Of a stretch of 43,085 nt of DNA, positions 8,633 to 16,961 are shown in pieces; the first letter of the stretch is position 1, and each line of letters starts with the position of its first letter. This DNA comes from Bacteroidales bacterium (lineage in GTDB: Bacteria; Bacteroidota; Bacteroidia; Bacteroidales; F082): positions 1 to 43,085 of the forward strand of contig JAFYNK010000058.1 in the NCBI GenBank assembly GCA_017548125.1, written 5' to 3'. The notes beneath the pieces were generated by a model. The model worked only from the letters and a program-made list of their open reading frames with translations, was not told where the DNA came from and ran no database searches. A program made the translations under genes and the position numbers.

Positions 8633-9976
8633 ATGAACGTACAAACCATTATGACAAACTTGGAAGCTAAGCATCCAGGTGAAAAAGAGTATTTACAAGC
8701 AGTTCGCGAAGTTTTAGAATCAGTAGAACATGTTTACAACCAACATCCAGAATTCGAAAAAGCAAAGATCGTTGAACGTTTAGTTGAACCAGATCGCATT
8801 TTCACATTCAGAGTTGTATGGGTTGACGATCAAGGTGAAGTTCAAACAAACATCGGTTACCGTGTACAATATAACGCAGCTCTCGGTGCATACAAAGGCG
8901 GTCTTCGTTTCCACCCAGCTGTTAACGTTTCAATGTTGAAGTTCTTAGGCTTCGAACAAATTTTCAAAAACGCTTTGACAAACCTTCCACTCGGTGGTGG
9001 TAAAGGTGGCGCTGACTTCGATCCAACAGGAAAATCAGACGCTGAAATCATGCGTTTCTGCCACGCTTTCATGTATGAATTATGGAGAAACATCGGTGCT
9101 GACTTAGATTCACCAGCTGGTGACGTTGGCGTTGGTGGCCGTGAAATCGGTTACTTATACGGTATGTATAAAAAATTAGCTCGCGAACACAGCACAGGCG
9201 CATTAACAGGTAAATCATACGGCTGGGGTGGTTCTTTGATCCGTCCAGAAGCTACAGGTTTCGGCGCTATGTACTATGTTAACCGCATGGTTAAACAAGT
9301 TGGCGACACAATGGAAGGCAAGAGAATCGCTTTATCAGGCTTCGGTAACGTAGCATGGGGCGCTGCAACAAAAGCTATCGAACTCGGTGCTAAAGTCGTT
9401 GCTATCTCAGGTCCAGACGGCGTTTGCGAAATCCCAGAAGGTATCACAATGGAAATGGTTAACTATATGCTCGAAATGCGTGCTTCAAACCGCAACAAAG
9501 TTCAAGATATGGCTGACAAATTCCCAGGCAAAGCTATCTTCACTCCTGGTAAGAAAGCTTGGAGCGTAAAATGTGACATCGCATGTCCTTGCGCATTCCA
9601 AAACGAAATGAACGAAGACGACGCTAAAGAATTACTCGCTAACGGCGTAAAATATGTAGCTGAAGTTTCTAACATGGGCTGCCAACCAGGCGCTATCTCA
9701 ACAATCCAAAAATCAGGCACTCCATTCGCTCCTGGTAAAGCTGTTAACGCTGGTGGCGTTGCTACATCAGGCCTCGAAATCTGCCAAAACGCTGCTCACA
9801 TCAGCTGGACTGCAGAAGAAGTTGACGCTAAGTTACAAAAGATCATGAACGACATCTATGACCTCTGCATCGAATACGGTAAACAAGAAGATGGTACAAT
9901 CGACTACGTTAAAGGTGCAAACATCGCTGGCTTCATGAGAGTTGCTAAAGCTATGTTAGCTCAAGGTATCGTTTGA
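8633..9976 (+). CDS. gdhA: Glutamate dehydrogenase, hexameric class I
   Basis: Interconverts 2-oxoglutarate plus ammonia and glutamate. At 447 residues it is the size of hexameric GDH I enzymes. The substrate-binding and catalytic segment PLGGGKGGADFDP lies near residue 118-130, with KGGLRFHP at about 89-96. The nucleotide-binding fold contains SGFGNVAWGAATKAIELG near residue 235. The C-terminus ALLAQGIV-like end is complete. NADP preference is likely for an ammonia-assimilating enzyme of this class but is not proven by sequence alone. Codon use is among the most biased in the window, and the promoter is near consensus, so it is probably very highly expressed. Confidence 0.96.
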   Translation: MNVQTIMTNLEAKHPGEKEYLQAVREVLESVEHVYNQHPEFEKAKIVERLVEPDRIFTFRVVWVDDQGEVQTNIGYRVQYNAALGAYKGGLRFHPAVNVSMLKFLGFEQIFKNALTNLPLGGGKGGADFDPTGKSDAEIMRFCHAFMYELWRNIGADLDSPAGDVGVGGREIGYLYGMYKKLAREHSTGALTGKSYGWGGSLIRPEATGFGAMYYVNRMVKQVGDTMEGKRIALSGFGNVAWGAATKAIELGAKVVAISGPDGVCEIPEGITMEMVNYMLEMRASNRNKVQDMADKFPGKAIFTPGKKAWSVKCDIACPCAFQNEMNEDDAKELLANGVKYVAEVSNMGCQPGAISTIQKSGTPFAPGKAVNAGGVATSGLEICQNAAHISWTAEEVDAKLQKIMNDIYDLCIEYGKQEDGTIDYVKGANIAGFMRVAKAMLAQGIV

Positions 9977-10024
9977 TGAAATTTAGAATTCTAGAACTAT
10001 AGAATTTTAGAAATACAAAACGTG

Positions 10025-10060
10025 AAAACCTCAGGACCTCAAAGTTCTGAGGTTTTTTTT
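10025..10060 (+). terminator. Rho-independent terminator after gdhA
   Basis: AAAACCTCAGGAC (10025-10037) pairs with GTTCTGAGGTTTT (10044-10056) over 13 positions with one G-U and a six-base loop, running into an eight-base T-tract (10053-10060). Confidence 0.9.
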
Positions 10061-10234
10061 ATTTATCTCTCTCCGATATCCTTACCCGCCTATTGTCTGT
10101 CGTCACTCCGTGACTTTTTTAAATCTCAGAATCTCAGAACTAGTGTAAAGTTGAGAGTGTAGAGTATAAAATTTAAGGTTCTGAGTTCAAAAAAACGATC
10201 AGGAAATTTCTCCATTTCTCCATCACTAAAAAAC

Positions 10235-10280
10235 TTGTTGTCTTGTTGTCTTGTTGTCTTGTTGACTTTTCTTATCTTTG
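10235..10280 (+). promoter_or_regulatory. Promoter of the BatA-like gene with octamer repeat at -33
   Basis: Four octamers TTGTTGTC (the last TTGTTGAC) fill 10235-10266. The -7 box TATCTTTG is at 10273-10280. The TTG at 10251-10253 lies 19 bases upstream of the -7 box. The same octamer occurs in reverse complement at 29485-29508. Confidence 0.6.
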
Positions 10281-10299
10281 CATATTAAATTTTCGAACT

Positions 10300-12345
10300 A
10301 TGGATTTCCTTTACCCTAATATGCTTTATGCCTTATTCGCTCTGATAATTCCTATCATAATTCATCTTTTTAACTTCAGACGACATAAGACGGTTTATTT
10401 CAGCAATACTTCCATACTCAAGACGATAGAGCAGGAGAATAAGAAGACCAAGAAACTGAAAGATATAATTGTTTTGATAATGAGAATGTTGTTTATCGCT
10501 GCTCTCGTTGTCGCTTTCGCTTATCCTTACAAAAAGAATAATAACGCCATAAATAATAATGTCGATAATCTCATAGCGGTTTATATCGACAACTCAATGA
10601 GCATGCAGTCGTTTTCTTCAGAAAAGACGCTCTTCGACGATGCTCGTTCTTCGGCGGTTAAACTTGTTGAGAATCTTAATCAGGCGCAGAAGTTCGTGCT
10701 TCTATCCAATGATAGAAATCCTGTCAACGAATATCCGATGAATAAGGATGAGATGCTGATTCGTCTCAACGAGATACAAAGCGAATCTGCTCCGGCTACA
10801 TTCGAGAATGTTTATAACAGTCTGCAATTCATCAAAAAGAAAAATAATTTCAAGTCGGCGAGTCTCTTCGTATATTCCGATTTTCAAAAGAATATGATGA
10901 AAGTCGATGAGTTGAAGAACGATACTACAATACAAATCGTCGTCTTTCCTTTAAAATCTGATTTTCAAAATAACATATATACAGATTCTGTATGGTTGCA
11001 ATCGCCTGTGTTGCAGAAGAATCTTACCAACGAGATAAACGCTCGTGTCGTCAATGAGACTCCTAACGATATTAAAGGACTTCCTGTTAATTTTTCTTTA
11101 GATGGCAATGTCGTTGCTTATACGACTGTAGATGTCGTCGCAAACTCGCATTCTGATGTCAATATGCAATTCGTTATCGAAAACGACGGCGATAGAAAAG
11201 CGAAGGTAGCAATCCAAGATTCTCCTATCACCTTCGATGACGAATATAATCTCGTGTTGAAAGTGCGACCTTCAATAAATGTAGTCGAAATAGCCAATAG
11301 CCAACAGCCAGCAGCCAGCAGCCAAAGTTCATATTTAGAATTGCTCTTTGAAGGCGATGCTCTCGTCAATTATCAGGCGATGAGTCCTTATAACATCGAC
11401 CAGAATGTCATCAACAGCGCTCAGATGATTGTGCTTGACGCGGCGTCTGATGTCAACGCCACTTTGCAGCAGTCGCTGCTCGATTTCGCGGCGCAGGGCG
11501 GAAGCCTGTTGGTTTTCAATAATGAAGAGACTGAAAATGCCTTGCTTTACGACAAGCTCGGAATAGCGTCAATGTCGTTGGATGATAATGTCTCCAAGAT
11601 AGAATATGTGGCGAAGCAGAATGCGTTCTTCGATGATGTTTTCGTTAAGTTTCCAGAAAACGCGGCGTTGCCGGAAGTGCGCAAACACATACGTTTTGAC
11701 ATAAGAAGCAACAAAGTGCTGAACATCGCGTCTTTGCAGAACGGCGACCCATTCATTATGATGAGCCGCGTGGAGAAGGGCAGGGCTTTTGTCGTTTCGG
11801 CTCCTCTTGACGAAGAATGGTCGGAGCTTGCAAATCACGCATTGTTCGTGCCTCTTATGTATAAGATGGCGTTCGTTGGCGGAGGCGTCTCCGACCTGTC
11901 ATATACTCTGGGGAGAGACAAGTATCTGAATATAAATGATGTGTCGTTGATACATGACGACAGGATCGGCGTTAGAAGCGAGAACGGATTGTATGAGACA
12001 TTTCCTCTCGTCGAGAACCGCAGCAAGTTGAATTATCTATATTTCTTTGAAGATCTGCCGGCGTCAGGATTTTATGACATTTATAAAAATGAAGAGTATG
12101 TCTCGACGATGGCATGGAATGACAATAGAAATGAATCGGAGATGTCGTTCTATGAAAAAGACGATATTTCAAAGATTTTCAAGGATAAGGAACTGAATCT
12201 TCTGGCGGCTATCGACTGTAATGAAAATGACGCTGATGACATGATGGAGGTCGTTGTCAGGGACGCCGCGTTATGGAAGATTTTCATCGTTATGGCATTA
12301 ATATCATTGTTGATAGAAATTTTAGTTTTACGTTTCTGGAAGTGA
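10300..12345 (+). CDS. BatA/VWA-like membrane protein
   Basis: About 681 residues. The N-terminus is the BatA domain typical of Bacteroidota aerotolerance-type proteins: FLYPNMLYALFALIIPIIIH, an HLFNFRRHKTVYFSN segment, and a second membrane helix near 62-82. A von Willebrand factor A-like part follows (AVYIDNSMSM near residue 90; the metal-site pattern D-x-S-x-S is present). The middle and C-terminal parts resemble glutamine amidotransferase-like and beta domains of large Bat proteins. A last helix lies at the end (LWKIFIVMALISLLIEILVL). I chose the ATG at 10300 because the promoter -7 box lies at 10273-10280, inside the longer frame. Residues about 331-342 are encoded by five heptamers RYAGCCA (11290-11324). 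Confidence 0.8.
   Translation: MDFLYPNMLYALFALIIPIIIHLFNFRRHKTVYFSNTSILKTIEQENKKTKKLKDIIVLIMRMLFIAALVVAFAYPYKKNNNAINNNVDNLIAVYIDNSMSMQSFSSEKTLFDDARSSAVKLVENLNQAQKFVLLSNDRNPVNEYPMNKDEMLIRLNEIQSESAPATFENVYNSLQFIKKKNNFKSASLFVYSDFQKNMMKVDELKNDTTIQIVVFPLKSDFQNNIYTDSVWLQSPVLQKNLTNEINARVVNETPNDIKGLPVNFSLDGNVVAYTTVDVVANSHSDVNMQFVIENDGDRKAKVAIQDSPITFDDEYNLVLKVRPSINVVEIANSQQPAASSQSSYLELLFEGDALVNYQAMSPYNIDQNVINSAQMIVLDAASDVNATLQQSLLDFAAQGGSLLVFNNEETENALLYDKLGIASMSLDDNVSKIEYVAKQNAFFDDVFVKFPENAALPEVRKHIRFDIRSNKVLNIASLQNGDPFIMMSRVEKGRAFVVSAPLDEEWSELANHALFVPLMYKMAFVGGGVSDLSYTLGRDKYLNINDVSLIHDDRIGVRSENGLYETFPLVENRSKLNYLYFFEDLPASGFYDIYKNEEYVSTMAWNDNRNESEMSFYEKDDISKIFKDKELNLLAAIDCNENDADDMMEVVVRDAALWKIFIVMALISLLIEILVLRFWK
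11290..11324 (+). repeat. In-frame heptamer array RYAGCCA x5
   Basis: Five units (ATAGCCA, ATAGCCA, ACAGCCA, GCAGCCA, GCAGCCA) inside the BatA-like gene, encoding an Asn/Ser/Gln/Ala-rich stretch that looks like a linker between domains. Confidence 0.75.
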
Positions 12346-12400
12346 TAATATTCTTGAAATATTTTCTTGTAGAAAGATAGGTAAAATGAATTAAAATCGT

Positions 12401-12408
12401 TATTTTTG
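12401..12408 (+). promoter_or_regulatory. -7 box upstream of the DUF3791/DUF3990 cassette
   Basis: TATTTTTG matches TAnnTTTG and lies about 100 bases before the first gene of the cassette. No TTG is found at the right -33 distance, so this is tentative. Confidence 0.35.
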
Positions 12409-12511
12409 CCAAATGATGTTAGAGTCAATATTAGCATGATATAACTGAAAAAGAAATTGTGAAAATGGATTTTTGAGATTGAGATTGTTCTACAATTAAA
12501 TGGTTTCAACG

Positions 12512-12727
12512 ATGGATTATAAGAGTTTAAAGTTTACAATTTTTTGTGTGAATAATGTCGCTGCATATCTCAATAAAAATGCAAAAGAGGTATATCATCT
12601 AATGCAGGATGCTGATATCATAAATGGTTACATTGTGCCATGCTATGAAGTATTGCATACCTTTTCAAAAGAATATATTGTAGAGGATTTGGTTTCATTT
12701 ATGCGGAAGAAAGGAGTGCTATCATGA
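12512..12727 (+). CDS. DUF3791 family small protein
   Basis: About 71 residues (75 if the ATG at 12500 is used). It matches the DUF3791 pattern from memory: an N-terminal helix (KFTIFCVNNVAAYLNKNAKE), then YIVPCYEVLHTFSKEYIVED and a C-terminal helix. It overlaps the following DUF3990 gene by four bases (ATGA), so the two are co-translated. In Bacteroidales and Firmicutes DUF3791 genes commonly sit beside DUF3990 genes. A role as antitoxin or accessory partner is inferred from that pairing and the small size, not from an identified DNA-binding or inhibitory motif. Confidence 0.75.
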   Translation: MDYKSLKFTIFCVNNVAAYLNKNAKEVYHLMQDADIINGYIVPCYEVLHTFSKEYIVEDLVSFMRKKGVLS

Positions 12728-13194
12728 TTTTGTATCATACATCGACGTTGGAAATACGGCGACCAGAATTGTCGTATTCTCGTCCACGACTTGATTTCGG
12801 TAAAGGATTTTATCTTACATCGCTCCGTGCTCAAGCAGAAACGTATGGTGAACGTTTTGTAAGAAAAGGTGAGACTGCAATCCTAAATACATACCATCTT
12901 GACGAGATTCGTATGGATTGCACGCATAAGGTGTTTTTATCCTACGATGGAGAATGGTTGGATTTTGTTGCAGCATGTCGTAAAGGAATGCCGCATGAAT
13001 CGTATGATATTATAGAAGGCGGTATAGCAGATGACCAAGTGTTTGATACTGTTGATTTATATTTCTCAGGAATATATACGAAAGAGCAAGCTCTTGATCA
13101 ATTGCGTTACAAAAAAACGAATCATCAGGTGTGTATAACTTCGCAAGATGTTCTTGATAAATATTTGCATTTTCAATCATCTGAAATATTATAA
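12724..13194 (+). CDS. DUF3990 family protein, possible ADP-ribosyltransferase-fold toxin
   Basis: 156 residues and full length for the family. Recognisable DUF3990 features: YHTS at 4-7, SRPRLDFGKGFYLTS at 19-33, EWLDFVAACRKG near 77-88, the segment YDIIEGGIADDQVFDTVDLY near 98-117, and NHQVCI at 133-138. The early His plus the later GFYLT segment resembles the His-Tyr core of the ADP-ribosyltransferase fold, which is why an NAD-dependent modifying activity is suspected. The third catalytic residue cannot be assigned with confidence from sequence alone. It is the middle gene of a three-gene cassette with tight junctions (four-base overlap before, two-base gap after) that leads directly into parC. 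Family call is solid; a toxin function is inference. Confidence 0.75.
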   Translation: MILYHTSTLEIRRPELSYSRPRLDFGKGFYLTSLRAQAETYGERFVRKGETAILNTYHLDEIRMDCTHKVFLSYDGEWLDFVAACRKGMPHESYDIIEGGIADDQVFDTVDLYFSGIYTKEQALDQLRYKKTNHQVCITSQDVLDKYLHFQSSEIL

Positions 13195-13196
13195 AT

Positions 13197-13421
13197 ATGC
13201 AGGCAAATGCTACTATATTGCAAATGAAATATGCTCGTATCGTAAAGATGTTTGCGGAGCAGGTCGGGTTGTCGTATGAAGATGCATTGGGTAAGTTTTA
13301 CGATTCTCAAACATACGATCTGATTAGTAATGGTGTTGCAGATATGCATTGCTTTAGTGATGAATATCTTACAGATGAACTTTTAATTGAATTCGGATAT
13401 AAAGATTATGGAAGACAATAA
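13197..13421 (+). CDS. DUF3791-like small protein
   Basis: 74 residues, third gene of the cassette. The segment YDLISNGVADMHCFSDEYLTDEL resembles small proteins that accompany DUF3990 genes; the N-terminal half is helical (MKYARIVKMFAEQVGLSYEDALGKFYDS). It may be a distant DUF3791 relative or a second partner subunit. Its last 14 bases overlap the start of the parC frame, so stop and start are interlocked. Confidence 0.6.
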   Translation: MQANATILQMKYARIVKMFAEQVGLSYEDALGKFYDSQTYDLISNGVADMHCFSDEYLTDELLIEFGYKDYGRQ

Positions 13422-16134
13422 AGAAAAAGATTTTGAAGAACAAAATGTTCATGAGGAAGAGTCTGGTGCTCGCGTTCAACAAGGCGACGGTTTTAGAGTG
13501 ATACCTCTTAAAGGCTTGATTGATAACTGGTTTATCGATTATGCCTCTAGCGTTATCTTGGACAGAGCTGTGCCTGAAATCAACGACGGTTTCAAGCCTG
13601 TGCAGCGTCGTATCTTGCATTCTATGAAAGAACTGGAAGACGGACGTTATAACAAGGTCGCTAATATCGTTGGTAATACGATGAAATATCACCCTCACGG
13701 TGACGCTTCTATCGGTGACGCTCTTGTCAATCTCGGACAGAAGGACTTGCTTATTGACACTCAGGGTAACTGGGGCAACGTGCTTACTGGCGACCCAGCA
13801 GCTGCTCCTCGTTATATCGAGGCGCGTCTCTCAAAATTCGCTTTGGATGTCGTCTATAATCCTAAAACCACAGAATGGAAATTCTCATACGACGGCCGTA
13901 ACAAAGAGCCTGTTACGCTTCCTGTCAAGTTCCCGCTCTTGCTCGCTCAAGGTGCGATGGGTATCGCTGTCGGTCTTAAGGTGGAAATATTGCCTCACAA
14001 CTTCAACGAACTCATCGACGCTTCCATAGCTTATCTCCGCGATGAGCCTTTTGAGCTTTATCCCGACTTCAGAACAGGCGGCATGATTGACGTGCGTTCT
14101 TATAACGATGGCGCTCGTGGATGTAAGGTGCAGGTGAGAGCCAAGATTTCCCAACTTGATAAGAAGACGCTCGTTATTACCGAGATTCCTTACGGAACAA
14201 CGACAGGAACGTTGATAGATTCCATAACGAAGGCAGGAGAGAAGGGACAGATCAAGATTCGCCGCGTTGATGACAACACCTCTCGTAATGCAGAGATAGT
14301 GATACATCTCGCAAGCGGAGTGTCTCCAGACCAGACAATAGACGCTCTTTATGCCTTCACTCAATGTCAGGTGTCGCTTAACAGCTTGTGCACCTGCGTT
14401 ATCCGTAACGAACATCCTGAGTTTACGACAATTTCAGCTATACTTAAAGACAGCACCGACAGAACGCTCGACCTGCTTAGCTGGGAGTTGAAGATAAAAC
14501 TCGATGAACTCGAAAGAAGCTGGCATTATATATCTCTCGAAAAGATTTTCTTCGAGAAACGTATATATAAAATCTTGGAAAAAGACTCCGATTCTTGGGA
14601 CGACCAGATAACAGAAATAGAAAGAGCGTTCGACCCTTACCGTCAGATGCTCAAAGCTGAGATAACACGTGACGACGTGCTGCATCTCTGCGAAAAACCA
14701 GTCAGAAAGATTTCAAAATTCGATATCAAGAAGGCTGAAGAACAAATCCTCGATATTGAAAATCAAATAGAAAAAGTAAAATACGACCTCGACCATATCG
14801 TTGATTATACCATCAATTTCTATAACGAAATTAAGAAAAAACACGGCAAAGGTCGTGAACGTAGAACAGAGATACGTAATTTTGATAATATCTCAGCTGT
14901 GGCTGTGGCCGCTAATAATGAAAAGCTTTACGTCAATAAGGAAGATAGCTTCATTTGTACGTCAGCCGGCCTTAAGAAAGAGCTTAATAAAGACGCATAT
15001 ACTTTCGTGTCAGACTGTTCCGACTTGGATGACATTATCGTATTCCGCGAAAACGGAACTTTCATGGTTACAAAATTACAGCCTAAATGCTTCGTGGGTC
15101 CTGAAAAGATAATACATGTTGACGTGTTCCATAAAAACGACGACAGAACAGTATATAATATGGTATATCGTTCAGGTAAAGCTGGTTCTCCATATTATGT
15201 TAAACGTTTTTCTGTCAAGGGTATAACTCACGATAAGGACTACGACCTCACCAAAGGCGAACCTGGTTCAAAGGTGGTTTACTTCTCCGCTAACCCTAAC
15301 GGCGAGGCAGAAGTGATTAAGGTGATGTTGCGTCCGCAGCCTAAACTGAAGAAGACTTCTTTCGAATATAACTTCGCCGACCTCGCAATCAAAGGTCGTG
15401 CAAGTCAAGGTAATAGACTTACATTGCATCCTATCAATAAAATCGTCAAACGCGATGAAGGCGTCTCTACTTTGGCAGCTCGCGAGATTTGGTACGACGA
15501 TACAGTGAAACGTCTCAACGCTGATAAACGCGGCACATTGATAGGTGAGTTCTCTGGCGACGATAAGATTCTTCAAATATTCTCAAACGGCGAGTTCCGC
15601 CTGACAGGCTACGACCTTTCTACTCACTTCGACGACGACATGACTCAAATCATGAAGTATGACCCAAGTCTGATTTATTCTGTTATTTACATCGAAGGCG
15701 AGACAAAACTCATGTATATCAAACGTTTTGATATTGACGAAGAGACACCGCTCAACAGAAGAATATCATTCATCGGTGAACATAGCGACGCTCAGTTCCT
15801 GATAATGAATATGGACAAACTTCCACGTCTGTTGCTTTCATTCAACGATAGCCCTTCTGGAAAACAATATGAAGACGAAGAAGTTAATGTGGCGGAATAT
15901 ATCGGCGTGAAGAGCTATAAGGCAAAAGGCAAACGACTCTCAACACACGATGTTGCTACTTACACCTTCCTCGAACCTTTTGAACCTGAAGAAGAAATAG
16001 TTGAAGAAGAAAATGTAGAAGAAACAGCGGAAGAAATGGAAAAAGCTAATGCTGAAGTTAATGATTCTTCTAACGAATCAGATGAAAATTTCTTCTCAGA
16101 AGACGATGGCGTACAACTGACATTGTTCGAATAA
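13408..16134 (+). CDS. parC: DNA topoisomerase IV subunit A (ParC/GyrA family)
   Basis: About 908 residues. Catalyses ATP-dependent type II DNA strand passage together with ParE. The N-terminal breakage-reunion domain shows DGFKPVQRRILHSM, HPHGDASIGDALV, and the active-site Tyr136 in APRYIEARLS. The tower and coiled-coil region follows to about 490. The C-terminal part is a beta-pinwheel-like domain, and the last 50 residues are very acidic (Glu/Asp-rich) and end in QLTLFE. The divergence from canonical GyrA (no clear GyrA box seen) and the short N-terminal extension favour the ParC-like Bacteroidota subunit. I chose the ATG at 13408; a frame start at 13387 would overlap the previous gene further. 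parE is not in the window, as the upstream neighbours are an inserted cassette. Confidence 0.85.
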   Translation: MEDNKEKDFEEQNVHEEESGARVQQGDGFRVIPLKGLIDNWFIDYASSVILDRAVPEINDGFKPVQRRILHSMKELEDGRYNKVANIVGNTMKYHPHGDASIGDALVNLGQKDLLIDTQGNWGNVLTGDPAAAPRYIEARLSKFALDVVYNPKTTEWKFSYDGRNKEPVTLPVKFPLLLAQGAMGIAVGLKVEILPHNFNELIDASIAYLRDEPFELYPDFRTGGMIDVRSYNDGARGCKVQVRAKISQLDKKTLVITEIPYGTTTGTLIDSITKAGEKGQIKIRRVDDNTSRNAEIVIHLASGVSPDQTIDALYAFTQCQVSLNSLCTCVIRNEHPEFTTISAILKDSTDRTLDLLSWELKIKLDELERSWHYISLEKIFFEKRIYKILEKDSDSWDDQITEIERAFDPYRQMLKAEITRDDVLHLCEKPVRKISKFDIKKAEEQILDIENQIEKVKYDLDHIVDYTINFYNEIKKKHGKGRERRTEIRNFDNISAVAVAANNEKLYVNKEDSFICTSAGLKKELNKDAYTFVSDCSDLDDIIVFRENGTFMVTKLQPKCFVGPEKIIHVDVFHKNDDRTVYNMVYRSGKAGSPYYVKRFSVKGITHDKDYDLTKGEPGSKVVYFSANPNGEAEVIKVMLRPQPKLKKTSFEYNFADLAIKGRASQGNRLTLHPINKIVKRDEGVSTLAAREIWYDDTVKRLNADKRGTLIGEFSGDDKILQIFSNGEFRLTGYDLSTHFDDDMTQIMKYDPSLIYSVIYIEGETKLMYIKRFDIDEETPLNRRISFIGEHSDAQFLIMNMDKLPRLLLSFNDSPSGKQYEDEEVNVAEYIGVKSYKAKGKRLSTHDVATYTFLEPFEPEEEIVEEENVEETAEEMEKANAEVNDSSNESDENFFSEDDGVQLTLFE

Positions 16135-16136
16135 AT

Positions 16137-16958
16137 ATGAAAATTAGAGCGTGCTTGATATTGTCGATGTTTTGTCTGTTGTTTGCATCATGTTCGGTGC
16201 AGACAAATCTTGCATACGATTTTATAAATAAGTCAAGAGGCGCGGAAGTGGCGTTTTATGTTCCATATCAGCTTGATAAGATAAATGTAAGGAAAGATTG
16301 TCAAGGATCTTTCCTTGATTCTATTGCTCCCGAAGATATAAACGATACTATCAACGCACGCACAAAAATCGTCAATAAGATTGATGACGAGGTGTTTTTC
16401 AATGTCATGATTTCATCTTTTGAAAACACCTTGAAAGATTATAATCTGAAACTTTCATATTGGGAAAACAAGAACACAAAACCCGATTCCCTTCATTGGG
16501 TTGTTGACTTGTCGCATATCGAGGTGATAGAGTTTATAGAATATATCTTGGCAAATTGCGGATACGACAGCTATGAATTCTTCCCATCCACTTCTGTCAA
16601 TGTTGATTCATGGTTTGAATTGATTAACAATGACAAACCTACAGGCGCATTGCTTTATACAGAACAGAGTTATGTGGAGTATGTAGAAGATTGTGGATAT
16701 TATATGGATTCTCTTAATAATGTCATTGCTACGGCAGATATCCAACGACTTACGATAGACGGTTTTTATGACTTCGCAGTGATGTTAGGAAAACTCTATG
16801 CTGGATATTCATTCGATTATTTCATGAACGAATATGTCAGGAGAGAGATGATGAGAAGAGGCAAGGAATATTCCGAAGAAAAATATATGCGCTACGACCC
16901 TTACGAATCATATATCTATCACACAAGAAGAGACAAACTGATTAAGATAGAAGAGTAG
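16137..16958 (+). CDS. Lipoprotein of unknown function
   Basis: 273 residues. The N-terminus MKIRACLILSMFCLLFASCS is a clear lipoprotein signal with Cys19. The rest is hydrophilic, rich in Tyr, Asp and Asn (YDSYEFFPSTSVNVDSWFEL; later DFAVMLGKLYAGYSFDYF), and ends with a basic, charged helix (YVRREMMRRGKEYSEEKY). I do not recognise the family. The two-base gap after parC and three-base gap before the next gene place it in a parC operon, probably anchored at the outer membrane facing the periplasm. Confidence 0.65.
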   Translation: MKIRACLILSMFCLLFASCSVQTNLAYDFINKSRGAEVAFYVPYQLDKINVRKDCQGSFLDSIAPEDINDTINARTKIVNKIDDEVFFNVMISSFENTLKDYNLKLSYWENKNTKPDSLHWVVDLSHIEVIEFIEYILANCGYDSYEFFPSTSVNVDSWFELINNDKPTGALLYTEQSYVEYVEDCGYYMDSLNNVIATADIQRLTIDGFYDFAVMLGKLYAGYSFDYFMNEYVRREMMRRGKEYSEEKYMRYDPYESYIYHTRRDKLIKIEE

Positions 16959-16961
16959 TTT

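Larger units (their letters stand above)
9977..10299. other. Gap between gdhA and the BatA-like gene
   Basis: This 323-base gap starts with loose 7-base units (AGAATTC, TAGAACT, ATAGAAT, TTTAGAA) just after gdhA, then the terminator at 10025-10060. A low-complexity stretch with TCTCAGA repeats follows (about 10120-10195). It ends with the octamer array and promoter at 10235-10280. No gene is seen. Confidence 0.6.

Noticed and set aside
13885-14415. 176-codon minus-strand frame in parC
   Set aside because: Shadow of parC without motif or promoter.
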